Shown here: one piece after another, positions 21,767-34,476 of the stretch
Layout of the letters: each line of letters begins with the position of its first letter
How positions within the stretch are numbered: the stretch's first letter is position 1
Assembly (NCBI GenBank): GCA_947646735.1
Contig: CANTFK010000103.1
Coordinates: 1-64,000, forward strand
Reading direction: 5' to 3'
Origin: Peronospora farinosa
Lineage: Eukaryota > Oomycota > Peronosporomycetes > Peronosporales > Peronosporaceae
Length of the DNA stretch: 64,000 nucleotides
The notes under the pieces: model-generated
Database searches by the model: none
What the model saw: only the letters and a program-made list of their open reading frames with translations
Told to the model about the DNA's origin: nothing
Program-made: the position numbers and the translations under genes

Positions 21767-21887
21767 TGCTACAAAATGTAGCCATAATCGATCTTGCGTA
21801 AGTGCGTTTTCGGTTAAGTTCGCATCCAATCACGTGTCCATCATAGTAAGTACCAGATAAAAAGACCTGTGTCTCCCCCCACTTGCG
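21767..21887. promoter_or_regulatory. Compact bidirectional promoter between the DUF2419 gene and CNOT11
   Basis: Only 121 bp separate the start codons of two divergent genes. Both promoters and both 5' UTRs must lie here or overlap the genes. No clear TATA box is visible. Confidence 0.7.
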
Positions 21888-23646
<1,759 letters not shown>

Positions 23647-23870
23647 TAGGCTCTTACCCCAGCAAATACAGAAAGTAAAGCTTTTGCAGCAGACAAACAT
23701 GAAGAGAACAATCAAAATATGCGAAAGGCTGGTGCGGCACGTGGGCACTTGTAGCCTCTTTACCCACATCACTACAGCTTCCTGTTATCAAGGGTAGATT
23801 CAGCAGGGCTGTCATTGCGACTGATCTGGTAGGTTAGTTTCCTTGGTGTTTCTTGCAGGCTGGCAAACGT

Positions 23871-24701
23871 TTAGAAGAGTGGAATTCCAGCGCAAAAGCG
23901 CATCAAATCGCGCGTAAGAAGTCCTTCAATATCGTGGGAGTCGGCCTGAAGAACACAACGGCAAGAGTCGTTAATCAAATGAAGCACCACCGAAACTTGC
24001 TGAAGCTAGCTAGGCTCACCACGTCTTCCCACCGTTTCGTCATCGCGTTCCAATGGTATGTGCGCAAACCTGAGACCTGCCAAAAGAAAATGACTTGCAA
24101 TGACCAGTCAGCACAAGGTTTCTAAGGTCCTGCACCTTTGCTAAGAGGCACAACTTGCCGGAGATAACAATTCAATCTGCTGCTTGGACGTCAGCACCTT
24201 AATCTTGAACTCCTGAGCATTCGTGCGAATTACAAGCTCGCCGCCATCTAAACCACGAGAACCATCACCATGTATTATTTGCAAAGTACAAATTGATCTG
24301 TAAGACCAGAAGACCACGCACTTCCATCACGTTGAAGCTGGAACTCGTCATTGATCGGCGGGTGAAGCGGCTTCATTGCAACTTCCACACGGTCGAAAAA
24401 CTCCGTCGACAGTGCTGTGAACCTAATCATGTGTATCAATTACATTAGCATTGTTTGTGGCTATTGTCCCGTTCCCCGTGGCGTCTCACTTGTCTGTCGA
24501 TACTTTCGGCTTCAGACGACCATGTCTTCCGGCACTTCCAGAGGTCGGAACCGTAATCTTCTCGCGCGTCTGTATCGACGTTAAGCGCCATATACTGCAG
24601 CATTCGTCGCAACATCACAAAAAACATCATTATCCATCGTATGGTCATATAAACGACCGAGCCACGAGTCAGTACCGCTTCATCCCCACTCTTGGCAGCA
24701 T
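23871..24701 (-). CDS. FXN: Frataxin, mitochondrial iron-sulfur assembly factor (6 exons)
   Basis: Exons on the minus strand: 24676-24701, 24490-24594, 24322-24422, 24159-24247, 24020-24076 and 23871-23945, giving 150 residues. The N-terminus (MLPRVGMKRIWRLTSIQTR) is basic with no acidic residues, as expected for a matrix-targeting sequence. The fold then follows frataxin order: an acidic helix (ALSTEFFDRVEVAM), a strand ELVIRTNAQ..., then KQQIELLSPVSG and LRTYHWN, whose equivalents in other frataxins are the conserved NKQ.WLSSP.SG and the Trp strand, and a last helix DIEGLLTRDLMRF. Frataxin stimulates sulfur transfer on the NFS1-ISCU complex. Intron 4 (24077-24158) uses a GC-AG pair with the donor GCAAGT; the others are GT-AG. 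The first coding exon is 26 nt. Every frame is short, so the gene is easily missed. It converges with CNOT11. Confidence 0.9.
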
Positions 24702-24877
24702 ATTAGCAAATATAATTCAAGTACGTGTCAAGTACGCAGGATCTCACTTCAATTCATTATCAGATCGGATGGTTGGTTGGTAGTCGTGCTCTCAACTTGA
24801 GATCGTGTCTTCTCTTAAGAGTAAATAGATTGGGTTTTCTTCTCACGTAGTGAGAATCTCGAGAATCTTGAGCATAC

Positions 24878-26069
24878 TCAGCAATGCGACGATAATAATG
24901 TGTCACAATCTCCATCATTGATACCATTCTTTTGGTCAGAGTTCAGTGGACGCTCGAGTTTTGTTGCTGTCGTTTCCTGGTCCTTCCGCTGCTTGGACAT
25001 TCTTGATATTGAAGTTGCAACGGTTGTATTAGCACCATTCTCTCGCATCATCTTTCGTGCCTGACGAAGGAGATAGCCCTTGCGATTATGCTCCTTTCTC
25101 TCCGTGTTTGGGACTGATACTCCTTTGGAACAAGCTACAGTAGAAGTACACGTTATGATACAACTAAAGCAAAGCAAAGCAAAGCTCCATGGTCTGTACT
25201 CACCTGGCTGCTGTTTAAACACACAACTCTCTTTTGTCGTTTTGTAGCTAGTACCAGTCGTCCAATCCATTGAGCCGTGCACTCGTCCAAGATCACCATG
25301 AGAAAAACTGTGAAGACCGTCAACCACAGGCGTGTGGAACCGCTCGTCAAGTCTATGAAGAAGACTTGGTGCAGCTTTGGGTTTATCTTCTGTATCATCA
25401 CTTTTGAGAATTGCCACTGGATACGGAGATAAGAAAGGTGAACCGCTGCGTAGTTCCTCCCATGTCGGTGGCAAGATTCTCGGTTCAGTTGACTCGAGCA
25501 TTGCCATTCGATCAATCTTGTTTGTCCTGTGCTGCTCCGAAAGTGCTCCATCTACTATAACACTGGTAAGTGGGAAGCGATTATATCCGCACCACATCTC
25601 TGTAATGCCTTTGGTCTTGGAATCAGGACCAGGGTGCACTCGAACTAAACCAGAGGGCAACATCACTACGTGTGGGTAGAATGGGCTCCAAATGTCGGGG
25701 TTGACAATGCTGTCCGTTCTCGTATTGATACTAGCCGAAGCAGGTAAAGGTTTGAGTCCGTGCATGACGAAACCTACAGTCTCTGGTCGTGGCCACCGCA
25801 CTTCTCCCGTGTAGTTGTGTAAATAGTAGATCAAATTCCGTTGTCGATCATGAAACAATTGCCATCCAAACGTGTCGTCTTCATTACGTCTATCATTGCT
25901 ATAAACAAGATAAAGTGAGGAGGGCAATGAGGTAGTAAAGCGTCTACAAGTCAATTCAAGACTAGAACAACGTGGTTGCAACGGGTAAAAAGCTCGGCAA
26001 GTAGAACAATGAGCTTGAGCTTGTACGTACGTACCGAGGTATTGAGGAAACAGGTTCAAAATGTGCCAT
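24878..26069 (-). CDS. WW-domain protein (3 exons)
   Basis: Predicted exons: 26035-26069, 25204-25898 and 24878-25134, 328 residues. Introns are 136 nt (GTACGT...TTTATAG) and 69 nt (GTGAGT...CTGTAG). The 69-nt intron is a multiple of three with no stop, so retention would insert 23 residues without breaking the frame. The start at 26069 gives MAHFEPVSSIP. Near residue 20 a WW-like module reads FGWQLFHDRQRNLIYYLHN followed by TGEVRWPRPE: the first Trp, the central aromatic residues and the closing WPRP. WW domains bind proline-rich peptides. The middle is rich in Pro, Ser and Arg. The C-terminus is basic and low-complexity. No catalytic domain was recognised; it may be an adaptor. Confidence 0.65.
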
Positions 26070-26732
26070 TTTTTGGTCTCTATGTGCGTGCGGCCTTTTC
26101 GGGTCCTGGTCCTTGGTATTTCTTATAAAGGCAACTCGCCGGTCTCAATGACGTCTCAAGGACAAAACGTAGCAAGTTGAAGTGCGAGGTCGAATACAAA
26201 CCCAGAGATAGACAAGCTGATGACCACGAAAGGACGTAGAGACTTGAAAAAAAGGCAACTACATGCATTGAAAGAAGTATGAGATTGACGTAGGGGGTAA
26301 ATGGTACAAGTGACGTGTCTGTGGATGCTACGGTAGTCACTGATGTACATTAAACTAGCAAGAAGATGCACAGCAACGTCATATTGACGCGTAGTCGTCC
26401 AGATACACCCCACTGTTGATATATCTACGAGTCTATTCTCGTGTATATGGTCCTAGACTTCTCTTTATACGTGACGTCGTAGTCTTTATCTATCTATCGA
26501 TCTTATAAAGATCAAGGCCACGAGAGAGAGAGAGAGAACGTATCCTCATTACATTGTTACTGTAGCAATGGGATGTGCTTGTCTCGAGACCAAAGCGCCA
26601 CGTACGTACGAGACAAGAATAACTAATCTCAAAAGATAACGGTCGAAGGCTTCTTTCGTAATCGAACAAGCTAGCTCCATTGACGTGTTTCGACCACAAC
26701 ACTTCTTCCTCGCTCGTGTCTACTCAAGAGTT
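26070..26732. other. Divergent intergenic region with a GA microsatellite
   Basis: It separates the WW-protein start from the sphingomyelinase-like start. It contains a GA run at about 26522-26536 and no supported gene. Open frames here lack homology features. Confidence 0.5.
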
Positions 26733-28236
26733 ATGACAAAAGTACAGGAGCGTCTTGCTGTACTCAGCTTGAATGTACGTGTCTCTAGCTAGAGCTCTTT
26801 ATAAGGTCTATGAAAATGATCTAACGGTCGTCTAATTTTGCTTCATGTAGATCTTCTGTCGTCCTGAAGGTATTCACAGTGGTCAATGGCTCAAGACTGG
26901 CGACTATAAAGATCTACGGGTGGCACTACTTCTTCGAAAGATGGTCAACTTTGACGTGGTCATTCTTCAGGAGATGTTTGAAGCTGGTCCAAGACAGAAA
27001 CACTTTGTACGCGACGCTCACGCCATGGGCTTTTGCTATCATTGTGGCTCCGTGTGGCCACGACTCTTGGACTCTCGTCTAATTGACGGAGGACTGCTGA
27101 TTCTCAGTCGCTACCCGATTGTCGAGCGTGATCAACTTGCGTACTCACAGGGCTCTGGGAGCGACGGGATCTGTGCCAAAGGTGTCATCTACGCTCGTAT
27201 CCAGCTATCACCGGACTTGTCCGATTCACTGCATGTGTTCACTACTCACACTCAGTCAGGCGACAATTACAAAGAGTACAACATTCGTCTTGCTCAGCTT
27301 CAGGAGATGCACCGATTCATTGCGAGAACAATCCGTAATGATTCTGGAGTGCCTATCCTCATCACGGGCGATTTCAATTTAGATGCACGTCATAATCTTG
27401 TCCATGACAAACAAACTGGAGCAGTGATATCAACGCGCTGTAAGGAGAGTGATGTATATCAGCAACTTGTAGCAGATTTTGAGCGTGTTGTACGTGAGGC
27501 GAGGATGAAAGTGGCAGGGGAGACGGGAAATGTTGCTGATGCGGACAGTACAGCAGGGTCGTTGATTATTGACCTCATGAAGCGATGTGATGCTACGAAA
27601 CTAGGCGATGAGATTCACCCGATCACTAATGGTGATGGCCACTCTTTGCTCGTACACAAGGGGGACCCACTTTCACTTAAGAAAGATGGCAAGTGCATCG
27701 ACTACATGTTTTTCTTCCCGGGTGTTAACGACGAGATGGCAAAGGCGGCATCGACGACGCCTAGCACCTTTACCAGCAGTGACAGTACCAAATGTAACGA
27801 AGTAAGCGACGAAGACCGCGACAGTTGTGAGTCTACAGTATCACCACGCTTTCAATTGACTCTAGTGGACAAGGGTACGACCGTGGACCATTGCTCCGTG
27901 AAAGAGCTTACGGATGACAGCAAGTCCGAGAAGAGTGACCCTCTTCGTCAACGTCAACAGCAGCTACCGATCACACATCTGTCCGACCACTACGGGTTGC
28001 GAGCCTTGTTTTCCTTGGAGATCACAAGCGTGAAGCATCCAAATGGTCGACTAATTGGGAGAAGTGAGTCGCTCTCGTCAGTTTTGCAGCTTTACTTTCC
28101 ACAGCAAGCCTTTGTACAACGACCTCAACGTCTTTGGAAGTGGAAGCTTGCATTCGCGCTGCTCTCAATTGTTACTGCTGCAGGAGGTGTCACTTTCGCT
28201 GTCGTAGACACCATGCTGAAGGTTGTATTTAGCTAA
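26733..28236 (+). CDS. Neutral sphingomyelinase-like phosphodiesterase (EEP superfamily), C-terminal membrane anchor
   Basis: Exons 26733-26774 and 26851-28236 (76-nt intron, GTACGT...ATGTAG), 475 residues. The N-terminus LAVLSLN begins the endonuclease/exonuclease/phosphatase fold. Metal-binding and catalytic motifs are present: E55 in VVILQEMFE, a DGGLLILSRYPI block, TTHTQSG, ITGDFNLDA (Asp and Asn), and LSDHYGLRALFSLE, which holds the catalytic Asp-His pair. The 140-residue insert before the last motif is rich in acidic and Ser/Thr residues. A hydrophobic segment near the C-terminus (LAFALLSIVTAAGGVTFAVV) would anchor the enzyme. Neutral sphingomyelinases cleave sphingomyelin, or inositol phosphosphingolipids in fungi, to ceramide. 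The exact lipid substrate cannot be read from sequence, but the position of the anchor fits the nSMase group better than a nuclease. Confidence 0.8.
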
Positions 28237-28478
28237 GACGGACGGTATAAGCTACCGAAAGCTCCGTACTTGGTAGTACTACACATGCTAGCTACCAGTA
28301 CTTGGGGGACGACACCATGAGAAAGCAGAATATTATCATCTATAATTTTTCGTTATAAATGACTTACCACACCGATATGCGTTCTAGCTCTAGCATCGAT
28401 CGCGTTGGCGGCAACAAGCCTCTATTGCCAGGTGGTCTCAATTGTGTCGACAGTGCAGTTCCAACGACCATAGTCTTT

Positions 28479-29572
28479 TCAAGAGCTAAAGGACTTCTCA
28501 AAGTACGCAATCAGATGCTGAGCAACAGCGAACGAGAACACAAGCTTGGGGCCGACCACAGAAAGCTTGGGGATCAGACCCTTGAACAAACCACCTGGAC
28601 CTTCCGCCTTGAGCAGGTTGCGCACAATTGTCATGCCACTTTCTGGCGAGTCAAATGGGCGCGACTGAATCCGTGTTTTGACCACATCCAGCGGCTGTGC
28701 CACTGCAATTCCGTCACGTGACATCACAAAAACTCATTGTCAGCAACAGATACTTCCTCAAACCACTTCTAGCACAGACCACAAAGACGTACCGATGATA
28801 CTAGCCGAGGCACCCAAGATAGAAGCTACAAAGTTCTGGAAGAATGTAGCATTGTTGTAGTTTTCCAGCTGAAACAGGTACTCTTTCGCAAGAGCTGATC
28901 CACCAAATAGTGCAAATGAGCCGGGCGCATTACGTGCAGCGGTCCAGGCAGCACCACGATACAGTGCAAAGCCCTCTGTCTTGAAAATATGAGCCACGCC
29001 CTTACCGGCAATAGCCGCCGGGTTAGTTTGTGCACGGATTTTAAGCACATCCAGTGGCAGCAAAGCAATCTCGCCTACGCCAATAAGACTGCCAGCTGCG
29101 GCATGCATCATGGTCTTGGCATTACGCTCACCAAATGTATGCTCAAAGAAATTAGCGTGGTTCTTAAACATGTAGTCTTTAACCACAGGCTGGCCACCAA
29201 ACTTGTAGATACGTTGAGAGACCTTATAACCAGCAGCAAAGCCCAACCCTGGAAATAGGGAACGGTAGCGCGTAAACACCGGCTTCTCATAAGCATCACG
29301 AAAGATCACTTGATTAAGACCAGAGAGACCGTGCATCTACAATAAGATCAAAGGACAAACATTAGCTACTTTTTTTATGTCTAAATTGAATGCGAAAGGA
29401 AGGAAAATGGAAGAGGACGCACAGGCTCTTTATGGGTCATAAGACGTTTGGCAATTGTGTCGACGGGATGAAAGATCATGAGCTCGCATAGACCTGAACA
29501 TGTAGAGCCAAGAAGACGTGCTGCGACGACAGAGGAAGTACTGCTTTTGTTCTCACTTGAAAGTGCGACCAT
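28479..29572 (-). CDS. GGC1: Mitochondrial GTP/GDP carrier
   Basis: Exons 29423-29572, 28793-29336 and 28479-28702; introns 86 and 90 nt; 305 residues, the usual carrier length. The three carrier signatures are present: FHPVDTIAKRL, LLPLDVLKIRAQ and AQPLDVVKTRIQ. Long stretches follow fungal Ggc1/Yhm1, including the FPGLGFAAGYKVSQRIYKFG region, AAAGSLIGVGEIALLPLDVL, WTAARNAPGSFALFGG, and GPKLVFSFAVAQ near the end. Ggc1 exchanges cytosolic GTP for matrix GDP across the inner membrane, and its loss in yeast disturbs mitochondrial iron. Spliced phases agree. Its stop faces the sphingomyelinase-like stop 242 bp away. Confidence 0.92.
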
Positions 29573-30072
29573 TATTGATTGTTATATGCACCTGTTGAAA
29601 CTAAGAGTGATGGTCTTTCGTAGGGGAACGAGAAAAAAGCAAGAATGGTGGTGACCAGTGCTTACGTTTTGACGTGACACGCCGTCGTATACATAGGTTG
29701 TACACAGGTTGAAGTTAAAAATGTCACACATTTACGTCGGATGACGTAATCATGACAATAGTGACTGGAGCACAAACGTCGGATTAGGGATTTGCTGCCA
29801 GTTTGTATGGATAGAAGTTAAGGCCTTTTTAGATACACTTTACATTACCGTAGGCTTTTGTTCTATAGTCACGACTATCACTTATGGTTTTTTGTTAGTA
29901 TAACAGCTTGATTACCTTAATTAGAGCTCGTGCTTTTTGCATGGGCACTGCTCGAAGTGATTAAATTTGCTTTGTAACATCCGTCTTTTGCAATTTAACT
30001 TGAAATATGCTGCACTTTAACTATTCCGATTGATAGCTTTAGCTGTTGCGATTGCATATTATCATCCATGTA
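29573..30072. other. Intergenic, no gene recognised
   Basis: AT-rich region between the GGC1 start and the Rieske protein stop, both on the minus strand. It should contain the GGC1 promoter. Confidence 0.5.
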
Positions 30073-30884
30073 TCATTTCATGTGACGAGCAGCTCCGTCG
30101 ATCTGTTCGTATTGCTTTAGCCGTGCCATGGTCTTCTCATGCAATCTTTGCTGCATTTCTTCCACCTCTGACACGTCCGACCGGTTTGAAAGAGCCTCTG
30201 CAAGTTCTTGTTGTTTATCGCGTTTGTAAGCTTCCAATTGTTCTCGGTTGTCATAACGTGGCACAGACGAAATGCACTTATAGGCTTGCTCTGCCAGTAG
30301 CACGATATCCTTGCCATCAATTACCACTCGAAGTTCCTCGAGACCCTGTCCAAACGTCAATATCGCGCGTTGTAAACGCACAATCGATAAGTGTCGGCAT
30401 TAGATGATGTATCTCTTATTCACGCACCCTCAAAGCTTTTCGCGACGAAATAGGACCTTGCAGACAGATTCCTGTATCTGGATCAAAGAATGCAGCATGA
30501 GCTTTGCAGTGGATAAAGCCTTCGCAGAAGAAATCGCTGTCGTCAAAGTCCAGCTCCAATAGTGCGTGTGGACACCTGTCAATAGGCGAATTATGTGTCA
30601 GCAGAGTCAGGCTTCCATTCATTTCTCTACCGTAACAACCTATTGATGAAGGCGCGGGGCTGTTGTGTCTTCTCATTGAAAAACACGAAACCAGTTGTCA
30701 GTAATTCTCGACGCTGACGAGGCTTTGATGTCGTCTTTACGTCAGATGTTTGCATCGCTTGTTTCGGTTTTGGAGAGTGTATAGGAAACTTGAGTCCTTT
30801 ACCTTGAAGGGCTTGCAACTCCTGCAGCGAACATAACACACGACGTCCTGCCGACACAGTCGAGAAACTTTGGCGCAAGAGCAT
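30073..30884 (-). CDS. Rieske [2Fe-2S] domain protein, probably mitochondrial
   Basis: Exons 30640-30884, 30428-30575 and 30073-30345; introns 64 and 82 nt; 221 residues. The N-terminus MLLRQSFSTVSAGRRVL is Arg/Ser-rich without acidic residues, like a mitochondrial presequence. The Rieske cluster ligands are C83 and H85 (RCPHALLEL) and C105 and H108 (GFIHCKAHAAFFDPDTG). The closing GP-containing loop and a last strand (ELRVVIDGKDIVLL) complete the domain. The first motif is made only by splicing: R82 spans intron 1. A charged helical C-terminal extension of about 75 residues follows. It lacks the membrane helix of the bc1-complex Rieske subunit and any oxygenase catalytic domain, so it resembles small soluble Rieske ferredoxins. 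The redox partner is unknown. Confidence 0.82.
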
Positions 30885-31034
30885 GCTTGATGTGTGGTTG
30901 GAAAGCGACGATCACTATTGGTAGAGATTGGCTTTATGAACGACTACCGAAAGCACTAACTTGTCACTTACGGATATGAAGAAACATGTCGTATGTGAAT
31001 AAATGATATTGCATATGGATCATAGTCAACCTAC

Positions 31035-33536
31035 TCAGGCTAGCACTGTCACTGTACGAGGGCTATCGGATGCAGAGGCATTTTCTCCAGTCTTGACGGA
31101 AAAGATGGGGGTAGGTACGCGCTGGTGCATCGATATCTGCTGCGCATAGGCAAAGTACGTTATTACGTGGGTCTTGTACTCGTTCACGGCACGCAGTACC
31201 ATGGATTCAGGTACGGTGTCCACCCAAGTAGGTGGTTGGTTTGCACGCGGTCGACGCTTGGTTATCTGCAAGTAGCGCGTGATAATTTCCATTAATGGGG
31301 TGTCAAAGGCGTTCCAGCTGGCAATGTCCCCGATTCGCACAAGACCAGGAATGTCGAAAAGCCGAGAAGCCTTCGAACCCATAAGAACCTCATCCGATTT
31401 GGCCCCGAGCACTAGGCGGTTGCCCGAAAATGTCAGATACAGCAAGATGTGGTAAAAGCAATACCGAACGTCGCGATTCCAATGAACAAAAAGCCGCTTC
31501 AGGTGCAATGCAAACAAGTCCATCAGCTGCAGTTGCAACGAAACTGAAAGGCCCATGAAGTTTCTCAGTATAAACAGCTCTGTTGCCTTCAAGATCTCAA
31601 AGTGCTCTGAATCCAGGAGGCTCGAAAATACGTAGCGTAGTGTCACCACATCGGCACACAAGTGTCTCTGTTGAGGTTGATTCTGCGGGATCGAGGTGTC
31701 CATGGTCGCGATAGTTTGTGCTGCAGGCTCGCTGGCGAAAAAAAGTGGAAATTCCAGCATTAGTTTCTCCATGTACTGCAAACACAAAGTGACGTGATGT
31801 GGCAACATGTAGTTGGTGGATCGAAGAATTGCCATCAAATACTCGTGAATAAATCCTTCGTTTTCGTTCATCATTGACGTCACCTGGGCAGCGAAGTAGG
31901 CCGTCGGCGTATTGATTTCCTCTAAACCTCCATCCATCAAAGAGAATGAATCGCGGAAAGGTAAAACGTCCTTCTCGCGAGCCGAAGCAGTTTTGTTGAC
32001 AACTTTCTCCTCCGCATCGTCTTGCCATTTGGGTTCCCGTTGCTGCAGTTCCGTGTGAAAGAGACTCTTAGTAATCTCTAACGTCGCTTCCTTGAACACT
32101 TCGGCGCCAGGGAGACTCATCCAATCAGTACGTCCCAAAACCTGCTGCCCTATGAGTTGCTCGAAAATTTGCGCGAGAACTAGCATACAGCCGTCCGAGT
32201 CAACCATCAGCTGGTTCAACATTTGCGCTGCAGGAGCCCAACATTCTTCACGATTCACAATTGTCAGAAGATTCTGGCACTGCGGGTACATGCTGTGGTG
32301 CCAGTTGAACGGCGTCAAACGCAGCTTCTCTTCAAACATGGACCTGCCGCGTCCACGAGAATTACCAGATGAGAGTGAAGCCGAGTTGGTACTGTTGCCC
32401 GCCGATGATGGTAGCATGTTGCTCAGGTTGTCAAGTATACGGCTGCGCAGTCGCGGTACACGCATATAAGATGTAGCAACGAGCGCGGATAAAAGCTCCT
32501 GGTGCTGGTCGAACGGGTCATATTCCGTGTTGCTTCCACTGCAGTCCATAGGGCCGTGTACCGTCCCAAATGCATACTGCAGCGTCGACAGATGCAGCTC
32601 CAAGAACCGATGCACCGAGTCACAAAGCCTGACATTGCGGTCCTGTCCTCGTTTATCTTTCCTTGATTGACGCATTGAAGTCACGTATTGCATAGACCTG
32701 TTGCCACTATTGACAATCGCGGAGCCATGACGCGACCGACGCGAGTTGCGAGACAAACGACTCGTCAGTCGAATCATGCCCTCTGTAGGCGTGTGATACT
32801 TGCACCCACCGTGGCTTACCGCAACAAGAAGAGCATCAAACTCTTGTCTCCTGATCACCAGCACCAGCAGCGTTAAAGTTGCCTGCTCGAGCTGACGTCG
32901 CTTCTCGTTCGCAGCTGCAATGGCTACATCCTTTGACTGAGCTATCGTATGTCTTAGCGATGGCTCGGGGGTTGCACCGTCCACGAGCATCTCGAGTATC
33001 TGCATACAGCACTTCCAGAGCTGCAGCATGGCTTTGGCTGCTGTTTCTAAAGGCACTGGCTTAGCTGAGCGTCTTCCGATCGTTGTGGGAAGACCGTCCG
33101 CGTCTTCCTCCGTAAGAATAACAACAAGCTTGTCTAAAGTCTTGGTGCTGAAAACTCCTCTTGAACGAATGCTGCCTCTGGAGATGGAAGGATCGCGTCC
33201 CTTGCAGCTTGCTCGCATCTGACTACCCGTCGTAAGTGCCAACGTCTGCTCTTCCAACGCCCGCATTTGGCGGAAGAAGGCAGGCGGCATCATCACCGTG
33301 TGCGGGATGCCGTTGCCGTCGCTCTTGAGCGTGAAGATACGCACGACCATGGCTCTACGAAACCCGCTACTACTGCGTGAAGTGGATGATGCCGTGGAGC
33401 AAGTAGATGAAGTGTTGGTCAATGATAACGCTATAGAGCCACGTTGGCCTACGGCGGGCGCATCGTCCGCTTTGCTGTGGTGATGAAAAGGACGCAATAA
33501 TCGTGCTACAACTCGCGAGACTCTACCATGGGTCAT
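31035..33536 (-). CDS. Large uncharacterised, mostly helical protein
   Basis: The first in-frame ATG is at 33536 (MTHGRVSRVV); the frame is open to 33587 without an ATG. The product is 833 residues without introns. The N-terminal ~80 residues are basic and Ser-rich. The rest is predominantly amphipathic helix, suggesting an armadillo/HEAT-like solenoid. It has low-complexity Ser/Asn/Gly stretches near residues 390-410 and a conserved-looking block near the C-terminus (LFVHWNRDVRYCFYHILLYL). No catalytic motif, transmembrane helix or named domain was identified. I do not recognise the family. A similarity search with the C-terminal 300 residues would be the most informative. Confidence 0.7.
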   Translation of the reverse strand: MTHGRVSRVVARLLRPFHHHSKADDAPAVGQRGSIALSLTNTSSTCSTASSTSRSSSGFRRAMVVRIFTLKSDGNGIPHTVMMPPAFFRQMRALEEQTLALTTGSQMRASCKGRDPSISRGSIRSRGVFSTKTLDKLVVILTEEDADGLPTTIGRRSAKPVPLETAAKAMLQLWKCCMQILEMLVDGATPEPSLRHTIAQSKDVAIAAANEKRRQLEQATLTLLVLVIRRQEFDALLVAVSHGGCKYHTPTEGMIRLTSRLSRNSRRSRHGSAIVNSGNRSMQYVTSMRQSRKDKRGQDRNVRLCDSVHRFLELHLSTLQYAFGTVHGPMDCSGSNTEYDPFDQHQELLSALVATSYMRVPRLRSRILDNLSNMLPSSAGNSTNSASLSSGNSRGRGRSMFEEKLRLTPFNWHHSMYPQCQNLLTIVNREECWAPAAQMLNQLMVDSDGCMLVLAQIFEQLIGQQVLGRTDWMSLPGAEVFKEATLEITKSLFHTELQQREPKWQDDAEEKVVNKTASAREKDVLPFRDSFSLMDGGLEEINTPTAYFAAQVTSMMNENEGFIHEYLMAILRSTNYMLPHHVTLCLQYMEKLMLEFPLFFASEPAAQTIATMDTSIPQNQPQQRHLCADVVTLRYVFSSLLDSEHFEILKATELFILRNFMGLSVSLQLQLMDLFALHLKRLFVHWNRDVRYCFYHILLYLTFSGNRLVLGAKSDEVLMGSKASRLFDIPGLVRIGDIASWNAFDTPLMEIITRYLQITKRRPRANQPPTWVDTVPESMVLRAVNEYKTHVITYFAYAQQISMHQRVPTPIFSVKTGENASASDSPRTVTVLA

Positions 33537-34476
33537 TCTATCACTCGTTTTGGGTATTGCTGCTGAAGTCTGAGCCCTAGAGCGCAAAATCTATAATGAG
33601 GACAGACTGGTAAAAGTTCGGTGGACAACACCACTGCATCGCAGTAACAGTTACACATAAGACCTTCACTCTTGTACTTCAACCAAGTTCAGCGTGACGA
33701 TCGCAAAATCGGTACATGTTTTAATAATGATAAAGAAAGTATTCAAGAAATTACAAAGTTAGCCTTTAAGAATATGATTATTGCAACTTATAAGATGTAA
33801 GTTTGGGAATCACTAGTGCATGGAGTAATCACAATGGCCCGTTTACGCGCTACAATCGGCAAGATCGGCTGAAATATCGGTAGCCTCTACGCTGATGTTT
33901 AGCTTGAACCTGTCCTAGGACACCGACGCTAACTTAATACTGAATTCAGGCAGCGCCCAAAGAGATACATTTTGCCAAGAGCGCAAATTACAAGAATCTC
34001 GTGGTGAGATACGACTTGAAGTGAACGAAGCAAGTGAGTTCAGCTGAAAATATCTCAAGCATTCCCTCTGATGATGATATATCAAGCATGCATGCTAGTT
34101 AAGACATATGATATCAGCCATGTGACAATGGGATGGGTGCACTCCTCCCCGTACATCGTTAGACGCATAAAGCCTGGATTTTTTGTCTCGCAGCGCTGTC
34201 GTTATTCGACCAACCTTATACTTAACCTCTGCAACTTGGTGCACTTGTCCAATCAGAGTTTATGAACGATCTCACATGTCTCTTACATAGAAATGATTTC
34301 ACACCCGCGACTAATGTCAAGATGTGCACACCCTATACATGAAAAAATTATGTGTTTTTCATGTATGACGTCATACGTATACAACTTTGACTGCTATGTT
34401 CTATAATGTTTACTAGCAATAAAACTTAAAAGGTTGTAAAGTTCGCACAGTCGGTTTTTCTAAGTTCGCATCCCAC
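33537..34476. other. Divergent intergenic region, no gene recognised
   Basis: 940 bp between the starts of the uncharacterised gene (minus) and the first Orai-like gene (plus). No frame shows domain features. A palindromic ATGACGTCAT element lies near 34366-34375; it matches the generic CRE/ATF octamer, with unknown relevance here. Confidence 0.5.

Noticed and set aside
32092..32469. Plus-strand frame opposite the 833-residue gene
   Set aside because: Shadow frame with no features of its own.
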